A stretch of DNA of 64,000 nt, taken from positions 496,001 through 560,000 of the forward strand of contig RHDP01000001.1 in NCBI GenBank assembly GCA_003725745.1, in the 5' to 3' direction. This DNA is from Streptomyces sp. I6 (GTDB lineage Bacteria > Actinomycetota > Actinomycetes > Streptomycetales > Streptomycetaceae). Positions 1 to 9,006 of the stretch are shown here, in pieces. The translations under genes were made by a program, and so were the position numbers. The notes beneath the pieces were generated by a model. It saw only the letters and a list, made by a program, of their open reading frames with translations. It was not told the origin of the DNA and searched no databases. Position 1 is the stretch's first letter; each line of letters opens with the position of its first letter.

Positions 1-364
1 GACGGAGCATCCCGCCGACCGCGGCGGGCCCACCCCGGGCACCTTCGAACGACTGGCGGAGAAGGCCTCGAACTTCACCAGTTCACCGGTCTTCTTCGGT
101 TTCTGCCTGCTCCTGGTGCTCACCGTCGTCGCGGTGCACTTCGCGGACGTCTCCCTGAAGTGGAAGATCTTCGCCGGCGAGTGCATGACCGCCGTCACCC
201 TGATGCTCCTGGCGCTGCTGAAGAACTCGGAACTCCGCGGCGAGCGCGCGCTCCAGCGGAAACTGGACGCCATCGCCGCCGCGATCCTCGAAGCCCACCG
301 GGAGCAGGGCGGCAAGGCGCACGAGGACCTCAAGGCCGTCATCCGGCTGGAGGAGGAGACCTGA
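1..364 (+). CDS. Low-affinity iron permease family protein (5'-truncated)
   Basis: The frame is open from base 2 and ends at TGA 362-364, giving the last 120 residues of a protein whose start lies outside the window. What is visible is a soluble stretch, a hydrophobic segment running from 'FFGFCLLLVLTVVAVHF', a second hydrophobic segment around 'CMTAVTLMLLALL', and a charged amphipathic tail ending in 'IRLEEET'. Two helices followed by a helix carrying 'NSELRGERALQRKLDAI' is the pattern of the bacterial low-affinity iron permease family (PF04120), small membrane proteins named after yeast Fet4. Transport activity of the bacterial members is not well established, so the name is a family label. 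There is no neighbouring iron gene. Confidence 0.7.
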   Translation, partial: TEHPADRGGPTPGTFERLAEKASNFTSSPVFFGFCLLLVLTVVAVHFADVSLKWKIFAGECMTAVTLMLLALLKNSELRGERALQRKLDAIAAAILEAHREQGGKAHEDLKAVIRLEEET

Positions 365-768
365 GGGACCACGCCGGAACCGCCCGGTGAGCCCTCGACT
401 CGAGCCCTCGAGCCCTTCAGGGGGAGCGGATCGGCCCGCGCCGGGTGCCCGGGGCGCCCGGGCCCGCCGTGCGCCGCACCGTCGGCGGTCCCGGGCTCCC
501 TGGCCGCCGTGCACCCGCGGCCGGGGCGGCTGGCGTCAGGCTTCCGGCGGGCGGCACCACCTCGGGGCGGTCCCGGGCGGTGGTGCCGTCTGCCGCCTCA
601 CGGCGTTCCGCCGGCCGGAGGGCGACGGCCCGGGGCGGAAGGCGGTCGTGCGGCGGGGCAGTGGACTCGCCGGAGGCGGTTGCCCGGCGGGATCCCTGCC
701 CGCCCGTCGACTGGGCCATTGGTACAGTCGACGGGAAGAAACGGCGGGCTGCAGGGAGGCCGACGGCC
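365..768. other. Intergenic stretch, no gene seen
   Basis: These 404 bases between the permease and the Lrp regulator contain overlapping open frames on both strands but none with a convincing start or recognisable product. The last 20 bases carry a good ribosome binding site (AGGGAGG, 753-759) for the regulator. A TACAGT at 723-728 could be a -10 box but has no matching -35. Confidence 0.4.
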
Positions 769-1251
769 ATGGCGGTGGACGAGCTCGACACCCGCATCCT
801 GCGGCTGATGATCGATCAGCCGCGCACCAGCGTACGGGAGTACGCCCGCCTCCTCGGCATCGCGCGCGGCACCCTCCAGGCCAGGATCGACCGGCTGGAG
901 CGAGCCGGCGTGATCACGGGTACCGGCCCGGTGCTGTCCCCCTCCGCACTCGGTCACCCGGTGCTGGCGTTCGTCCATATCGAGGTCACACAGGGGCGTC
1001 TCGACGAGGTGGGCCACGCGCTGGCCGAGGTGCCGGAGATCGTCGAGGCGTTCTCCATCACGGGCGGCGGGGACCTGCTGACCAGGGTGGTCGCCCGGGA
1101 CAACGGTCATCTGGAGGATGTGGTCCAGCGTCTGATCAGTCTTCCGGGCGTCGTCCGGACCCGGACGGAGATGGCACTGCGCGAACGCGTGCCGCACCGG
1201 ATGCTGCCGCTGGTGGAGTCCATCGGCCGGGCCGCCCGCACGGCGCGCTGA
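769..1251 (+). CDS. Lrp/AsnC family transcriptional regulator
   Basis: A 160-residue DNA-binding regulator of the feast/famine family. Residues 1-60 hold the winged helix-turn-helix ('LDTRILRLMIDQPRTSVREY' followed by 'ARGTLQARIDRLERAGVI'). Residues 70-150 form the RAM ligand-sensing domain, with the typical 'VEAFSITGGGDLLTRVVA' strand-turn-strand. The length is normal for the family. I chose the ATG at 769 because AGGGAGG lies 10 bases upstream and the protein begins exactly at the family's usual 'DELDTRIL' start; the longer open frame upstream has no good initiation signal. The ligand is probably an amino acid or small metabolite, but nothing in the context shows which. It stands alone, convergent with pepP. 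Confidence 0.88.
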   Translation: MAVDELDTRILRLMIDQPRTSVREYARLLGIARGTLQARIDRLERAGVITGTGPVLSPSALGHPVLAFVHIEVTQGRLDEVGHALAEVPEIVEAFSITGGGDLLTRVVARDNGHLEDVVQRLISLPGVVRTRTEMALRERVPHRMLPLVESIGRAARTAR

Positions 1252-1351
1252 CCCGGGCCGGCCGCCCGCCCGCGGACAGGGCGGGGCGTCGCGCCCGCCG
1301 GACGACCGGCCGGTCCCGGAGGGGGCCATCGCCCGGCCGTGCGCCGGGCCA

Positions 1352-2871
1352 CTACCGCGTGCTTCGGTCTCCTGCCGCATCCGACACCCGCGCCATCCAC
1401 TCCTCCACTTCACGCGAACCGCTCGGCATCGCGGCGGACAGGTTCTCGCAGCCGTCCTCGGTCACCAGCACGTCGTCCTCGATGCGCACCCCGATCCCGC
1501 GGAACTCCTCCGGTGCCAGCAGATCGTCCGCCTTGAAGTACAGGCCCGGCTCGACCGTGAGGACCATCCCCGGCTTCAACTCGCCGTCCATGTAGTCCTC
1601 GCGCAGCAGCAGCTGGCAGTCGTGCACGTCCATGCCCAGGTGGTGGGAGGTCCCGTGGACCATCCAGCGGCGGTGCCAGCCCCCGTGCTCCGGATCGAGG
1701 GTCTGCTCGAGCGTGACCCCGTCGGGCAGCAGCCCCCACTCGTGCAGGCGGCGTGCGATGACCTCGTTCGCGGCGGCGTGGACGTCGCTGAACCTGTTGC
1801 CGGGCCGCACCGCCGCCATGCCTGCCCGCTGCGCCTCGTGGACCGCGTCGTAGATCCTGCGCTGCACGTCGGTGAAGCGGCCGTTCACCGGGAGGGTGCG
1901 GGTGATGTCGGCGGTGAACAGGGAGTCGACCTCGATCCCCGCGTCGATCAGGATCAGGTCGCCGTCCCGGACCCCGCCGCTGTTCCTCGTCCAGTGGATG
2001 GTGTTGGCGTGGTCACCGGAAGCGCAGATCGACTCGTATCCGACGCCGTTGCCCCGGTGGCGGGCGTAGAGGCCGAACATCCCTCCACCCACCGCTCGCC
2101 GCGCCCCTTGCGCACGGCCTCCGGCAGGGTGGCGATGACCGCCTCGAAGCCCTCGTGGGTGGCGGCGATCGCCTTGCGCATCTCGCCGATCTCCCACTCG
2201 TCCTTGACGATCCGCATCCCGGACAGATGGCGGGCCAGTTCCTCGTCGGCGTCCTCCTGCTGCTCCACGGACAGGGACGTGCCCGACTGGGCGCGGGTGG
2301 TGTCCACCAGCCCGGCGAGCTGCGGATCGGCCGATCGGACCACGCGCAGCCGGGCGGCGGCGTCGTCCTTGGCCAGATCGTCGGCGAGCGAGTCGATATG
2401 GCGGGCGGTCAGGCCGAGTTGCGACTCGACGTCGGCGACGGCGGGCCGGGAGCCGACCCAGAACTCCCCGTACCGGGAGTCGGTGTAGAACTCCTCGGTG
2501 TCCCGCGGGGCCGGCGGCCGGAAGTACAGGACGGCGTGGTGGCCGCCCTCCGGACCGGGATGCAGCACCAGGACGCTGTCGGGCTCGGCGTGTGCGCCGA
2601 GCCCGGACAGGTGGGCGAAAGCGGTGTGCGGACGGAAGGTGTAGTCGGTGTCGTTGCTGCGCACCTTCAGGCCGCCACCGGGGATGACGAGCCGCTCGCC
2701 GGGGAACCGCAGGGACAGCGCCGCCCGTCTGCGGGCGGCGTGGTCGGCGACCTCGGCACGGGGTGTGGGCGAACGGTCGTCGGTAGCCCATCCGGAGGCC
2801 ATGAACTCGCGGAACTCGGTGCTGGTGGGAGTGCCGCGGTGGCCGGCCTTGGGTTGGTTCTCGCTCGTCAT
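1352..2871 (-). CDS. pepP: Aminopeptidase P (Xaa-Pro aminopeptidase, M24B), frameshifted
   Basis: A metallopeptidase that removes N-terminal residues preceding proline. The N-terminal creatinase-like domain is in one frame and the catalytic pita-bread domain in the next. The catalytic half carries all five metal ligands: Asp in 'LIDAGIEVDS', Asp in 'TADITRTLP', His in 'HLGMDVHD', Glu in 'LTVEPGLYF' and Glu in 'GVRIEDDVLV'. The frame breaks in a C run at 2081-2083: the upstream frame reads 'ERWVEGC', while restoring one base gives 'ERWVEGMFGLYARH', which matches the family. A single missing base is therefore likely, probably a sequencing error. Start chosen at ATG 2871 ('MTSENQ'); an in-frame ATG 20 codons upstream is less likely. 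TAG stop at 1352-1354. Confidence 0.85.
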
Positions 2872-2983
2872 GCCGGCCATCCTGTCAGACCGACCGACCA
2901 TTCGGGCCCCCTGTGGATAACTGACGATCATTCAGGGCGGTGGCGCCGGACGGACCGTCGCGAAGACCGGCCGCGCCGCCGCG

Positions 2984-3493
2984 TCACCCGCCTTCTGCGG
3001 GGTTCGCCTCCTCGCGGCAGCGGACCATGAAGGAACGCTCGAAGACGATGACGGTCTCCCCCGTCGCCTTCGTGCCCGTCGTCTCCACCGTGATGATGCC
3101 CTGCCCCGGCCGGGACCGGGACAGCCGCTTGCCGAGGATCCGGCTCGTCGCATAGAGGGTGTCGCCGACGAAGACGGGACTCTTCAGGCGAACCCTGTCC
3201 CAGCCCAGGTTGGCCACCGCCCGCGCCGACAGCGCCTGTACGGTCATCCCGCCGACCAGGCACAGCGTGATGCCGCTGTTCACCAGGACCTTGCCGTACT
3301 CGGCGCCGGTGCCGTAGTGCCGGTCGAAGTGGAGCGGATGCTGGTTCATCGTGAGCAGGGTCAGCCAGGTGTTGTCGGCCTCGGAGAGGGTGCGGCCCGG
3401 CCAGTGCCGGATCACCATGCCGGGCTCGAAGTCCTCGTAGTCCCCGCCGTGCTCCTCGGCGTACTCGTTGTCCTTGATATGACGCAGGGCCAT
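2984..3493 (-). CDS. MaoC family dehydratase (hotdog fold)
   Basis: A 169-residue single-hotdog enoyl-CoA hydratase/dehydratase-type protein. The hydratase-2 motif region is visible as 'LLTMNQHPLHFDRHYG', giving the N-x-H-P-x-H pattern expected of MaoC-like enzymes acting on mesaconyl- or fumaryl-CoA-type substrates. 'PVFVGDTLYATSRIL' is the usual second-half strand motif. It lies 119 bases downstream of the ATP-grasp gene on the same strand, at the end of the biosynthetic operon. I infer that it dehydrates a malyl-CoA-type product of the CitE-like aldolase encoded at 5977-6846, as proposed for the MaoC protein of ketomemicin clusters. It could equally be a primary-metabolism mesaconyl-CoA hydratase that happens to be adjacent. 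Confidence 0.8.
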   Translation of the reverse strand: MALRHIKDNEYAEEHGGDYEDFEPGMVIRHWPGRTLSEADNTWLTLLTMNQHPLHFDRHYGTGAEYGKVLVNSGITLCLVGGMTVQALSARAVANLGWDRVRLKSPVFVGDTLYATSRILGKRLSRSRPGQGIITVETTGTKATGETVIVFERSFMVRCREEANPAEGG

Positions 3494-3515
3494 GCGGTCC
3501 ACTTCCGGTGATGTC

Positions 3516-3566
3516 GCTGAACGGGGTCGGCGCGAACGGGATCGGCGCGAACGGGATCGGCGGGAG
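3516..3566. repeat. 15-bp direct repeat between MaoC and ATP-grasp genes
   Basis: The unit CGCGAACGGGATCGG occurs at 3531-3545 and again at 3546-3560, with a diverged partial copy before and after. It occupies much of the 119-base gap upstream of the MaoC start. No function is evident. Confidence 0.6.
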
Positions 3567-3612
3567 GCGCGGTCGCCGCGCCGGAACGCGGGCGGTGCGT
3601 GAGCGGCTGCCG

Positions 3613-4968
3613 TCAGATCACCACCATCACGTTGTCGGAGCTGCTGGTCCCGGCCCGGACGCTGACGATGCCGGCGGAGCCGTCGCCGTAGAACCGGCAG
3701 AACATCCCGGCCGGGCGACCGCCGAACAGCAGGGGACCCAGCACCGGGGCGACCTCGGCGTCGTGCGGCTCGTCGGAGCCGTCGGCGATCAGGGCGACCC
3801 GGCAGGTCTGCGGCTCCACGAAGTCCTGCACCACGCTGCCGACGCCGACGGCGTCGGCGACCGCGGACTCCCACCCGGCCTGGTCCACCTCACGGCCGAT
3901 CACCACCTGCTTCCCGCTCTCCCCGAGGCCGGCCTTGAGCACCAGCCGGTTCCGGTTCCCCAGCACGAACGGGAGCAGGTCCACCCGCCGGCCCTCGCGG
4001 TCGGTCTTCCGCTCCGAGAGGACCCGCGTCCACGGCAGGTACGTCTCGACCAGGTCGCGTTCGGCCCCGGTCATCCAGGGCCGCCCCTCCGACAGCAGGC
4101 CCATGGTGAGCTTGCTGTGCAGGAAGGTCGACGTCTGGGTGCCCACCAGCAGGCAGCCGTTGTCCAGCGCGTCCTGGACCGGCGCGGTGTCGAGGCCCGC
4201 CTCCAGCCAGTCCGGGATGGTGAAGTTCCGCAGTCCGAGCGGATGGCGCAGCCGCGGGGCGCAGTCCCACGCCTGGTGCAGCTCCTCCGGCTCGAAGAAG
4301 CGCGCGGTCAGGCCGTGGGCGTTGCAGTAGTCGGCCTCCCTCTCGAAGTACCGCCGCTCCACGCCCGTCACCCGGGCGCTGCCGACGACGGCCACCCGCG
4401 GTGCCAGCGCCAGCTCGGCGCTCAGCGAACGGAACATCTCGGCGCGCACGGCGAACGGGCTGGGCGAACGGAACGGGGTCCGGCCGTCCTCGTCGGCGTG
4501 GAGCCGGCGCCACACCGCAAGCCGGCTCTGCGTCTCCACCACCCCGCCGAGCGCCCCGCTGACGTTGAACTCCAGGAAGCGGGGCCCGTCCGGGCCGATG
4601 ACCAGATCCGGGCGGACCACGCAGTCGGCGTACCGCTCCTCGACGAACGGGTCGCGCATCCACAGCCGGTTCTCGGTGGCGGGCATGCCGTAGGCAGCCA
4701 GCCGCTCGGCGGTGGTGGCTCCGGTCTCCAGGGCGGTCCGGCGCAGCAGTTCGACCAGGGCGGCGCCCGCCCGGAAGATCTCGGCGTAGGACGCGCGCGG
4801 AATCGCCATCGGGGCCGCGGGGAGGAGCCGCTGGTACGGCCAGCCGGTGTCCCGGAGTTCGTGCCGCAGCAGCTGCCGGATCGTGTCCGCCGGGGCGGCG
4901 GGCCGCAGCCGGTGGCGGCCGAACCACGGGTGCCCGTTCGCCGTACCGAGATCCTCATACGTGTCCAT
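3613..4968 (-). CDS. ATP-grasp-like peptide/amide ligase 1 (glutathionylspermidine-synthase-like)
   Basis: A 451-residue protein I read as a circularly permuted ATP-grasp ligase, the type that joins a carboxylate to an amine through an acyl-phosphate. The evidence is a central 'FLEFNVSGALGGVVETQ' motif, recalling the E-x-N signature of glutathionylspermidine synthase-like enzymes, and a C-terminal 'LVLKAGLGESGKQVVIG' segment that looks like the lysine plus glycine-rich nucleotide loop. The protein encoded at 13046-14434 shares the same two motifs, so the cluster encodes two related ligases. Start at ATG 4968 is preceded by GGGAGGGAG; it overlaps the 3' end of the cyclodeaminase gene by 14 bases, implying co-translation. 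Substrates are unknown. Family assignment is from motifs only. Confidence 0.65.
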   Translation of the reverse strand: MDTYEDLGTANGHPWFGRHRLRPAAPADTIRQLLRHELRDTGWPYQRLLPAAPMAIPRASYAEIFRAGAALVELLRRTALETGATTAERLAAYGMPATENRLWMRDPFVEERYADCVVRPDLVIGPDGPRFLEFNVSGALGGVVETQSRLAVWRRLHADEDGRTPFRSPSPFAVRAEMFRSLSAELALAPRVAVVGSARVTGVERRYFEREADYCNAHGLTARFFEPEELHQAWDCAPRLRHPLGLRNFTIPDWLEAGLDTAPVQDALDNGCLLVGTQTSTFLHSKLTMGLLSEGRPWMTGAERDLVETYLPWTRVLSERKTDREGRRVDLLPFVLGNRNRLVLKAGLGESGKQVVIGREVDQAGWESAVADAVGVGSVVQDFVEPQTCRVALIADGSDEPHDAEVAPVLGPLLFGGRPAGMFCRFYGDGSAGIVSVRAGTSSSDNVMVVI

Positions 4969-5980
4969 CCGGCACTCCCTCCCCTGGTGGCGGAACGGCG
5001 GGCGGTCCTCCCGTTCCCCGTCCGGCGGCACGGCGCGGCTCGAACAGCGCCAGCGCGGCCGCGGTGTCCTCCACGGCCATGCCGACCGTGCGCAGGACCG
5101 AGGTCCGGCCGCCGGGGTCGGCCCCGCCGCTCACCAGCCGGCCCAGCTCGTGCAGGTCCTCGGCCCGGATCAGCCCGCCGGCCACGGCGGCCCGGACCTC
5201 GCCCGCGCCGTCCAGCGCCGCGGTCCGGTCCTCGACGACCGTCATGGCACCGGCCAGCAGGGCCGGGTCGAGTTCGACGGCGTCCGGGTGGGTTCCGCCG
5301 ATCACGTTCACATGCGCGCCGGGGGCCACCCAGTCCGCCTCCACCACGGGCGTCCCGTCGGACGTCGAGGTGGCGGTGCAGACGATCGGCGCGTCGGCGA
5401 CGGCGTCCCGCGCGTTGTCGCAGACCACGGCGCGGATCGGGCGGGGTGCGCCGTCCTGGACCCAGTCGGCGAGCCGGTCGGCCCCGGCACGGGTGCGCGA
5501 GTGGATCCGGACGGTGCGGATCGGGCGTACCGCGGCCGTCGCCCGGATCAGGGCACGCGCCTGCACCCCCGCGCCGATCACCGCCATGGTGTCGGTGTCG
5601 TCGGGAGTGCACCGGCGGGTCGCCAGGGCGGTGACCGCTCCGGTGCGGACGGCGGTGAGCTCGGCGCCGTCCAGCAGGGCGATGATCTGGCCCGTCTCCA
5701 GGTCGGTGAGCGCGACGATGCCGTGGATCAGCGGCAGTCCGCGTGCCGGGTTGTCCGGGGTGAGCGTGGTGACCTTGACGCTGCCCACGCCGCGCCGTTC
5801 CCAGACGGCGGGGCTGACCAGCAGGACGCGCCGGTCGCCGTGGTCGACGACGGTGCGGGCCGGGGACCGGGTCCGGCCGGCGGCCAGGTCGGCGAACATC
5901 TCGCCGAGCACGTCGATGACCCGGGTCATCCGCCGGGTGCCGGACATGTCGGCGGCGTGGATCATCACCGGTGCGGTCAT
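4955..5980 (-). CDS. Ornithine cyclodeaminase / mu-crystallin family oxidoreductase
   Basis: A 341-residue NAD(P)-dependent enzyme. The Rossmann loop is clear in 'MAVIGAGVQARALI'; before it come 'GSVKVTTLTPDNPARGLPLI' and 'LTAVRTGAVTALATR', the substrate-side motifs typical of this family. Members catalyse ornithine to proline cyclisation, reduce cyclic ketimines, or act in making unusual amino acids (for example SbnB, alanine dehydrogenase). The start codon overlaps the stop of the CitE-like gene as ATGA (5977-5980), so it is translationally coupled within the biosynthetic operon. I infer a role as an imine/enamine or C=C/C=N reductase, or as supplier of a non-proteinogenic amino acid; the sequence does not decide between these. 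Confidence 0.82.
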   Translation of the reverse strand: MTAPVMIHAADMSGTRRMTRVIDVLGEMFADLAAGRTRSPARTVVDHGDRRVLLVSPAVWERRGVGSVKVTTLTPDNPARGLPLIHGIVALTDLETGQIIALLDGAELTAVRTGAVTALATRRCTPDDTDTMAVIGAGVQARALIRATAAVRPIRTVRIHSRTRAGADRLADWVQDGAPRPIRAVVCDNARDAVADAPIVCTATSTSDGTPVVEADWVAPGAHVNVIGGTHPDAVELDPALLAGAMTVVEDRTAALDGAGEVRAAVAGGLIRAEDLHELGRLVSGGADPGGRTSVLRTVGMAVEDTAAALALFEPRRAAGRGTGGPPAVPPPGEGVPDGHV

Positions 5981-6846
5981 GCGGTTCCGCCGTCGCCGCC
6001 GAACCGGTCCGTCCAGGCCTCCCCGCGGGCCGCCGTGGTGCGCGCCAGCCGGGCGAACGGCGGGCCGACCATGTTGCCGTCCAGGACGGCTATCCCGCCG
6101 TCGGCCGCCGTCACGGCCTCCGCCACCCGGCGCGCCCGTGCCAGTTCGTCGGGCCGGGGCCGCAGGATGCGGTTGATCACGTCGAGTTCGCCCGGGTGCA
6201 CCGTCGCCTTGCCGTGGAAGCCGAGTGCCCGCACCCGGGTCGTCTCCTCGGCGAGGGCGGCCGGCTCGGCGAGCCGGAAATTGGCGGTGTCGACGCACGC
6301 CGTGCCGTGCCGGGCGCAGGCCATCGCCATCGCCTGCCGGGCGGCCAGCATGGCCTCCCAGGTGATCTCGACGCCGATCGTGGCGGCCAGGTCGGCCGAG
6401 CCGAGCACCAGGCCGTCGGCGGCACGCGCGATGGCGTCGATGCCGGTGACCGCCTCGACCGTCTCCACCGTCACATAGATCTCCGGGTGCGCGTCCGCCG
6501 ACGCCAGGATCCGGCGCAGCAGGTCGACCTCGGCGGCCGAGTTCACCATCGTCATCACGACGATGCCTGGCGGCACCGGGCTGTCGGTCAGCATCAGCAC
6601 GTCGTGCACGGCCGCGAGGCTGCCGAGTTCGTTGACGCGTACGGCGACGTTCGCCGGGCGCGCCGACTTCTCCAGTGCGGCCCGGCAGACCGCGCGGGCG
6701 GCCGGCTTGTCCGCGGGCGGTACGGAGTCCTCGAGGTCGACGAGGTGGACGTCCGCGTCGTACGACCAGGCCTTCACCACGCGTTCCAGGGACAGCGCGG
6801 GCGTGTACAGGATGCTGCGCGGGATCGCCCGCACCGCGCCGGTCAC
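5977..6846 (-). CDS. CitE-like CoA-ester lyase/aldolase (HpcH/HpaI superfamily)
   Basis: A 289-residue TIM-barrel enzyme of the citrate lyase beta / malyl-CoA lyase family, which makes or breaks the bond between an acyl-CoA alpha-carbon and a 2-oxo acid. Visible hallmarks are 'RSILYTP' at the N-terminus, 'VDLEDSV' (Mg-binding acidic pair, residues 37-42), 'VTVETVEAV', 'LGSADLAATIG' and 'HGKATVHPGE'. It starts with GTG at 6846, overlapping the stop of the PLP enzyme. By analogy to KtmA of the ketomemicin pathway, which is known to condense a 2-oxo acid with malonyl-CoA, I infer that it works in the synthetic direction here; the 2-oxo acid could be the product of the aldolase at 9007-10020. Confidence 0.85.
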   Translation of the reverse strand: MTGAVRAIPRSILYTPALSLERVVKAWSYDADVHLVDLEDSVPPADKPAARAVCRAALEKSARPANVAVRVNELGSLAAVHDVLMLTDSPVPPGIVVMTMVNSAAEVDLLRRILASADAHPEIYVTVETVEAVTGIDAIARAADGLVLGSADLAATIGVEITWEAMLAARQAMAMACARHGTACVDTANFRLAEPAALAEETTRVRALGFHGKATVHPGELDVINRILRPRPDELARARRVAEAVTAADGGIAVLDGNMVGPPFARLARTTAARGEAWTDRFGGDGGTA

Positions 6847-8096
6847 CGGGACACCGGCTCGGGCAGCGGGGCCGCGGGGAGCGCCCCGGCCTCGACCAGG
6901 GCCGAGCAGAGCCGCGTGATCTGCTCCTCGGTCTGGCCGGCCCGCAGCATGACCCGCAGACCGGCGGTGCCGCGGGCGACGATCGGGAAGAACACCGGCG
7001 AGGTGTAGAACCCGGCCGCGAAGACCTGCTTGGCGGCGTCGACGACCGTCTCGTCGCTCATCGGCACCACCCGGATCGGGTAGCTGCTGCCGGACTGGGC
7101 GGTCGCCACCAGCGAGTCGAACAGCGCGATGCGGGACCGCAGGCGCCCCTGCAGCCGAGTGAGTTCGTCGGTGCGGTGGATCTCGGCCGAGGCGAGCGCC
7201 GCGCCGACCGCGGCGGCGTTCATCTTCTGCGAGTAGCCCAGCGGGCCGGCGAACCGTTCGATGAGCCGCCGGGTGTCCTGGGCGTACCCGTCGAGCAGGA
7301 TCGCCGTGCCGCCGGCGCCGAAGCCCTTGCTCAGGGTCGCCACGGTGATGGTGCGCTCGTCGAGCACCGGAGAGTGCAAGCGGACGTAGCCGATGCCGCG
7401 CTCACCGTACGCGGACAGCGAGTGCGAGTCGTCGTAGAAGACCAGCAGGTTGTACTTCTCCTGGAGTTCGGCGAGCTCGTCGACGGGCGCGTAGCCGCCG
7501 AGGCTGTCCGAGCCGTCCACCACGTAGCAGACCCGCTCGTAGCTGCGGCACATGTCCTTGAGGAAGTCGAGGTCGTGGTGGCGGCAGGTCACCACCTCGG
7601 TCTCGTCGGCGCAGCTCGGTTTGGCGTTGGCCATCGAGACATGGGCGTTCTTGTCGAAGACCATCAGCGGCCGGGTGCCGTTGCCGAGGTGGCCCGAAGC
7701 GACCAGCGGCAGCAGCCCGGTGCTGGCCGCCGCGGTGGAGATGGCGCTGATCACCATGGCGCCGAACAGCTCGCCCAGCGACTCCTCCAGCTCCAGCAGC
7801 ACCGGCGTCTGGACGCGGGTGCGCGGGATGCAGTGGTCCAGCACGCCGAAGCGGCGCAGCGAGGCGACCGCGCCGTCGATGACCCTGGGGTGGGTGTCGA
7901 GGTCCAGGTAGGAGCAGACCGTGAAGTTGACGAACTCGTGCCCGTCGGGCATGTGGAACACGCCGTCCTCGAGGTCGCCGACGATGCCGGCGACCCCGTG
8001 CTCGTAGGACATGTTCCAGAAGGTGTTGCCGATCCCGATGAGCCTGTCGTTGTCGCGGTACCGGTGGGTGGGGGTGATGGTCTTGCGCTCGCTCAT
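6843..8096 (-). CDS. Alpha-oxoamine synthase-type PLP enzyme (class II aminotransferase fold)
   Basis: A 417-residue fold-type I PLP enzyme of the family of 8-amino-7-oxononanoate synthase, glycine C-acetyltransferase and serine palmitoyltransferase, which condense an amino acid with an acyl-CoA and lose CO2. The Schiff-base lysine is K257 in 'TLSKGFGAGGTA'; the pyridine-nitrogen aspartate and stacking region are 'YDDSHSLSAYG' (D222/D223, H225); H152 in 'DKNAHVSM' fits the ring-stacking histidine; 'CSYLDLDTHP' matches the conserved N-terminal motif. It overlaps its neighbours by 4 bases on both sides. It differs clearly from the genuine bioF at 53273-54427. I infer it builds a ketone (carbonylmethylene) link between an acyl-CoA and an amino acid, as KtmB does. 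Confidence 0.82.
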   Translation of the reverse strand: MSERKTITPTHRYRDNDRLIGIGNTFWNMSYEHGVAGIVGDLEDGVFHMPDGHEFVNFTVCSYLDLDTHPRVIDGAVASLRRFGVLDHCIPRTRVQTPVLLELEESLGELFGAMVISAISTAAASTGLLPLVASGHLGNGTRPLMVFDKNAHVSMANAKPSCADETEVVTCRHHDLDFLKDMCRSYERVCYVVDGSDSLGGYAPVDELAELQEKYNLLVFYDDSHSLSAYGERGIGYVRLHSPVLDERTITVATLSKGFGAGGTAILLDGYAQDTRRLIERFAGPLGYSQKMNAAAVGAALASAEIHRTDELTRLQGRLRSRIALFDSLVATAQSGSSYPIRVVPMSDETVVDAAKQVFAAGFYTSPVFFPIVARGTAGLRVMLRAGQTEEQITRLCSALVEAGALPAAPLPEPVSR

Positions 8097-8962
8097 CTGG
8101 AGTTCACCTCGGTGGGCTGGTAGCTGTAGACGCCCTTGAACCTCCGGTAGGCGTACGTGTACAGCGCGACGCCGAGCACGTGCGGCCGGTGGAGGATCTT
8201 CTTGGACTTGAGCCAGAAGTTGACGTTGATGTTGATGTCGTCCAGCGACTCGGCCTGGTGCCACCAGCCGAGCGGCAGGTAGAGCATGTGGCCCGGCTCC
8301 AGGACGAAGTCGCGGCGCTGGGCGAGCTTGGCGGCCAGCCTCGGGTAGCGCTCCAGGTCGACGTCGTCGAGGTCGACCACCCGGGACTTGTCGCCGAACC
8401 CGCGCAGTACCGACCTCGGGTAGTAGGCCCGCACACCGGGGGGAGCGACGATGAACCGCTTGCGGCCCTCGAGCGCGATGTTGAAGTTCTCGAACTCGTC
8501 GAAGTGGTTCTTGGTGAACACCCCGCGGTGGCTGATCCACAGGTTCGCCGCGTAGAGGGAGTCGCCGTAGCCGAAGAGCTCGCCCGCGTCGAAGCCGATG
8601 ACGGCGTTCACGTCGGCCGGGCTGCTGCGGATGTTGGACACCACCCGGTGCCAGGTGTCCGGGCTGTTCAGGTGCCGCTCGTCGGCGAAGAACTCGCGGA
8701 GCTTGATGTCCCGTGTCTCCCAGCGGCCCGGGTGGTTCTTGTCGCCGGGCTCGGTGAACAGGGTGACGGTCATCTCGGCCAGGCGCGCCGCCACTTCGTC
8801 CCTGCCGAGTCCCTGCACACTGCTCGGCAGTTTGATCACCACGGGCCGGTCGGCCTTGAACAGCCCCCGGGGGCCGACGGCCGTGAACGCGTCGAACGAC
8901 ATGCGGGTGACCTCCACACCCGCCGTCCCCCTCGACCCGGGCACAGCGTCCGGTACTGCCAT
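8093..8962 (-). CDS. JmjC/cupin-like Fe(II)/2-oxoglutarate oxygenase
   Basis: A 289-residue cupin-like protein. The facial triad is visible: H153-x-D155 in 'FTKNHFDEFENFNIAL' and the distal H235 in 'LPLGWWHQAES'. K168 in 'EGRKRFIVAPP' sits where JmjC enzymes bind the 2-oxoglutarate carboxylate. The layout, with 'YYPRS' and 'EPGHMLYLPLGWWH', is typical of the FIH/TYW5-like hydroxylases. ATG at 8962 has GGGGAGGA upstream, and the stop overlaps the PLP enzyme start (ATGA). In this operon it most likely hydroxylates or otherwise oxidises the nascent metabolite; the target cannot be read from sequence. Confidence 0.8.
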   Translation of the reverse strand: MAVPDAVPGSRGTAGVEVTRMSFDAFTAVGPRGLFKADRPVVIKLPSSVQGLGRDEVAARLAEMTVTLFTEPGDKNHPGRWETRDIKLREFFADERHLNSPDTWHRVVSNIRSSPADVNAVIGFDAGELFGYGDSLYAANLWISHRGVFTKNHFDEFENFNIALEGRKRFIVAPPGVRAYYPRSVLRGFGDKSRVVDLDDVDLERYPRLAAKLAQRRDFVLEPGHMLYLPLGWWHQAESLDDININVNFWLKSKKILHRPHVLGVALYTYAYRRFKGVYSYQPTEVNSR

Positions 8963-9006
8963 GTCGTCTGTCCTCCCCTTTGTCGAAAAGCCGGTTGACT
9001 CGCCCG

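Noticed and set aside
3508-5634. A 708-codon plus-strand frame opposite the ATP-grasp gene
   Set aside because: It has Pro/Arg/His-rich composition with no domain, lying antisense to well-supported minus-strand enzymes. GC-rich DNA produces such mirror frames.
2984-6846. MaoC and CitE as the ethylmalonyl-CoA pathway (mesaconyl-CoA hydratase and malyl-CoA lyase)
   Set aside because: No ethylmalonyl-CoA mutase or crotonyl-CoA carboxylase/reductase is nearby, and the two genes are separated by a cyclodeaminase and a ligase within a coupled operon. Not fully excluded for MaoC alone.
6843-8096. The PLP enzyme as a second biotin-synthesis bioF
   Set aside because: A canonical bioF lies with bioB, bioA and bioD at 53-58 kb. 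This one has a longer, different N-terminus and sits in an unrelated operon.
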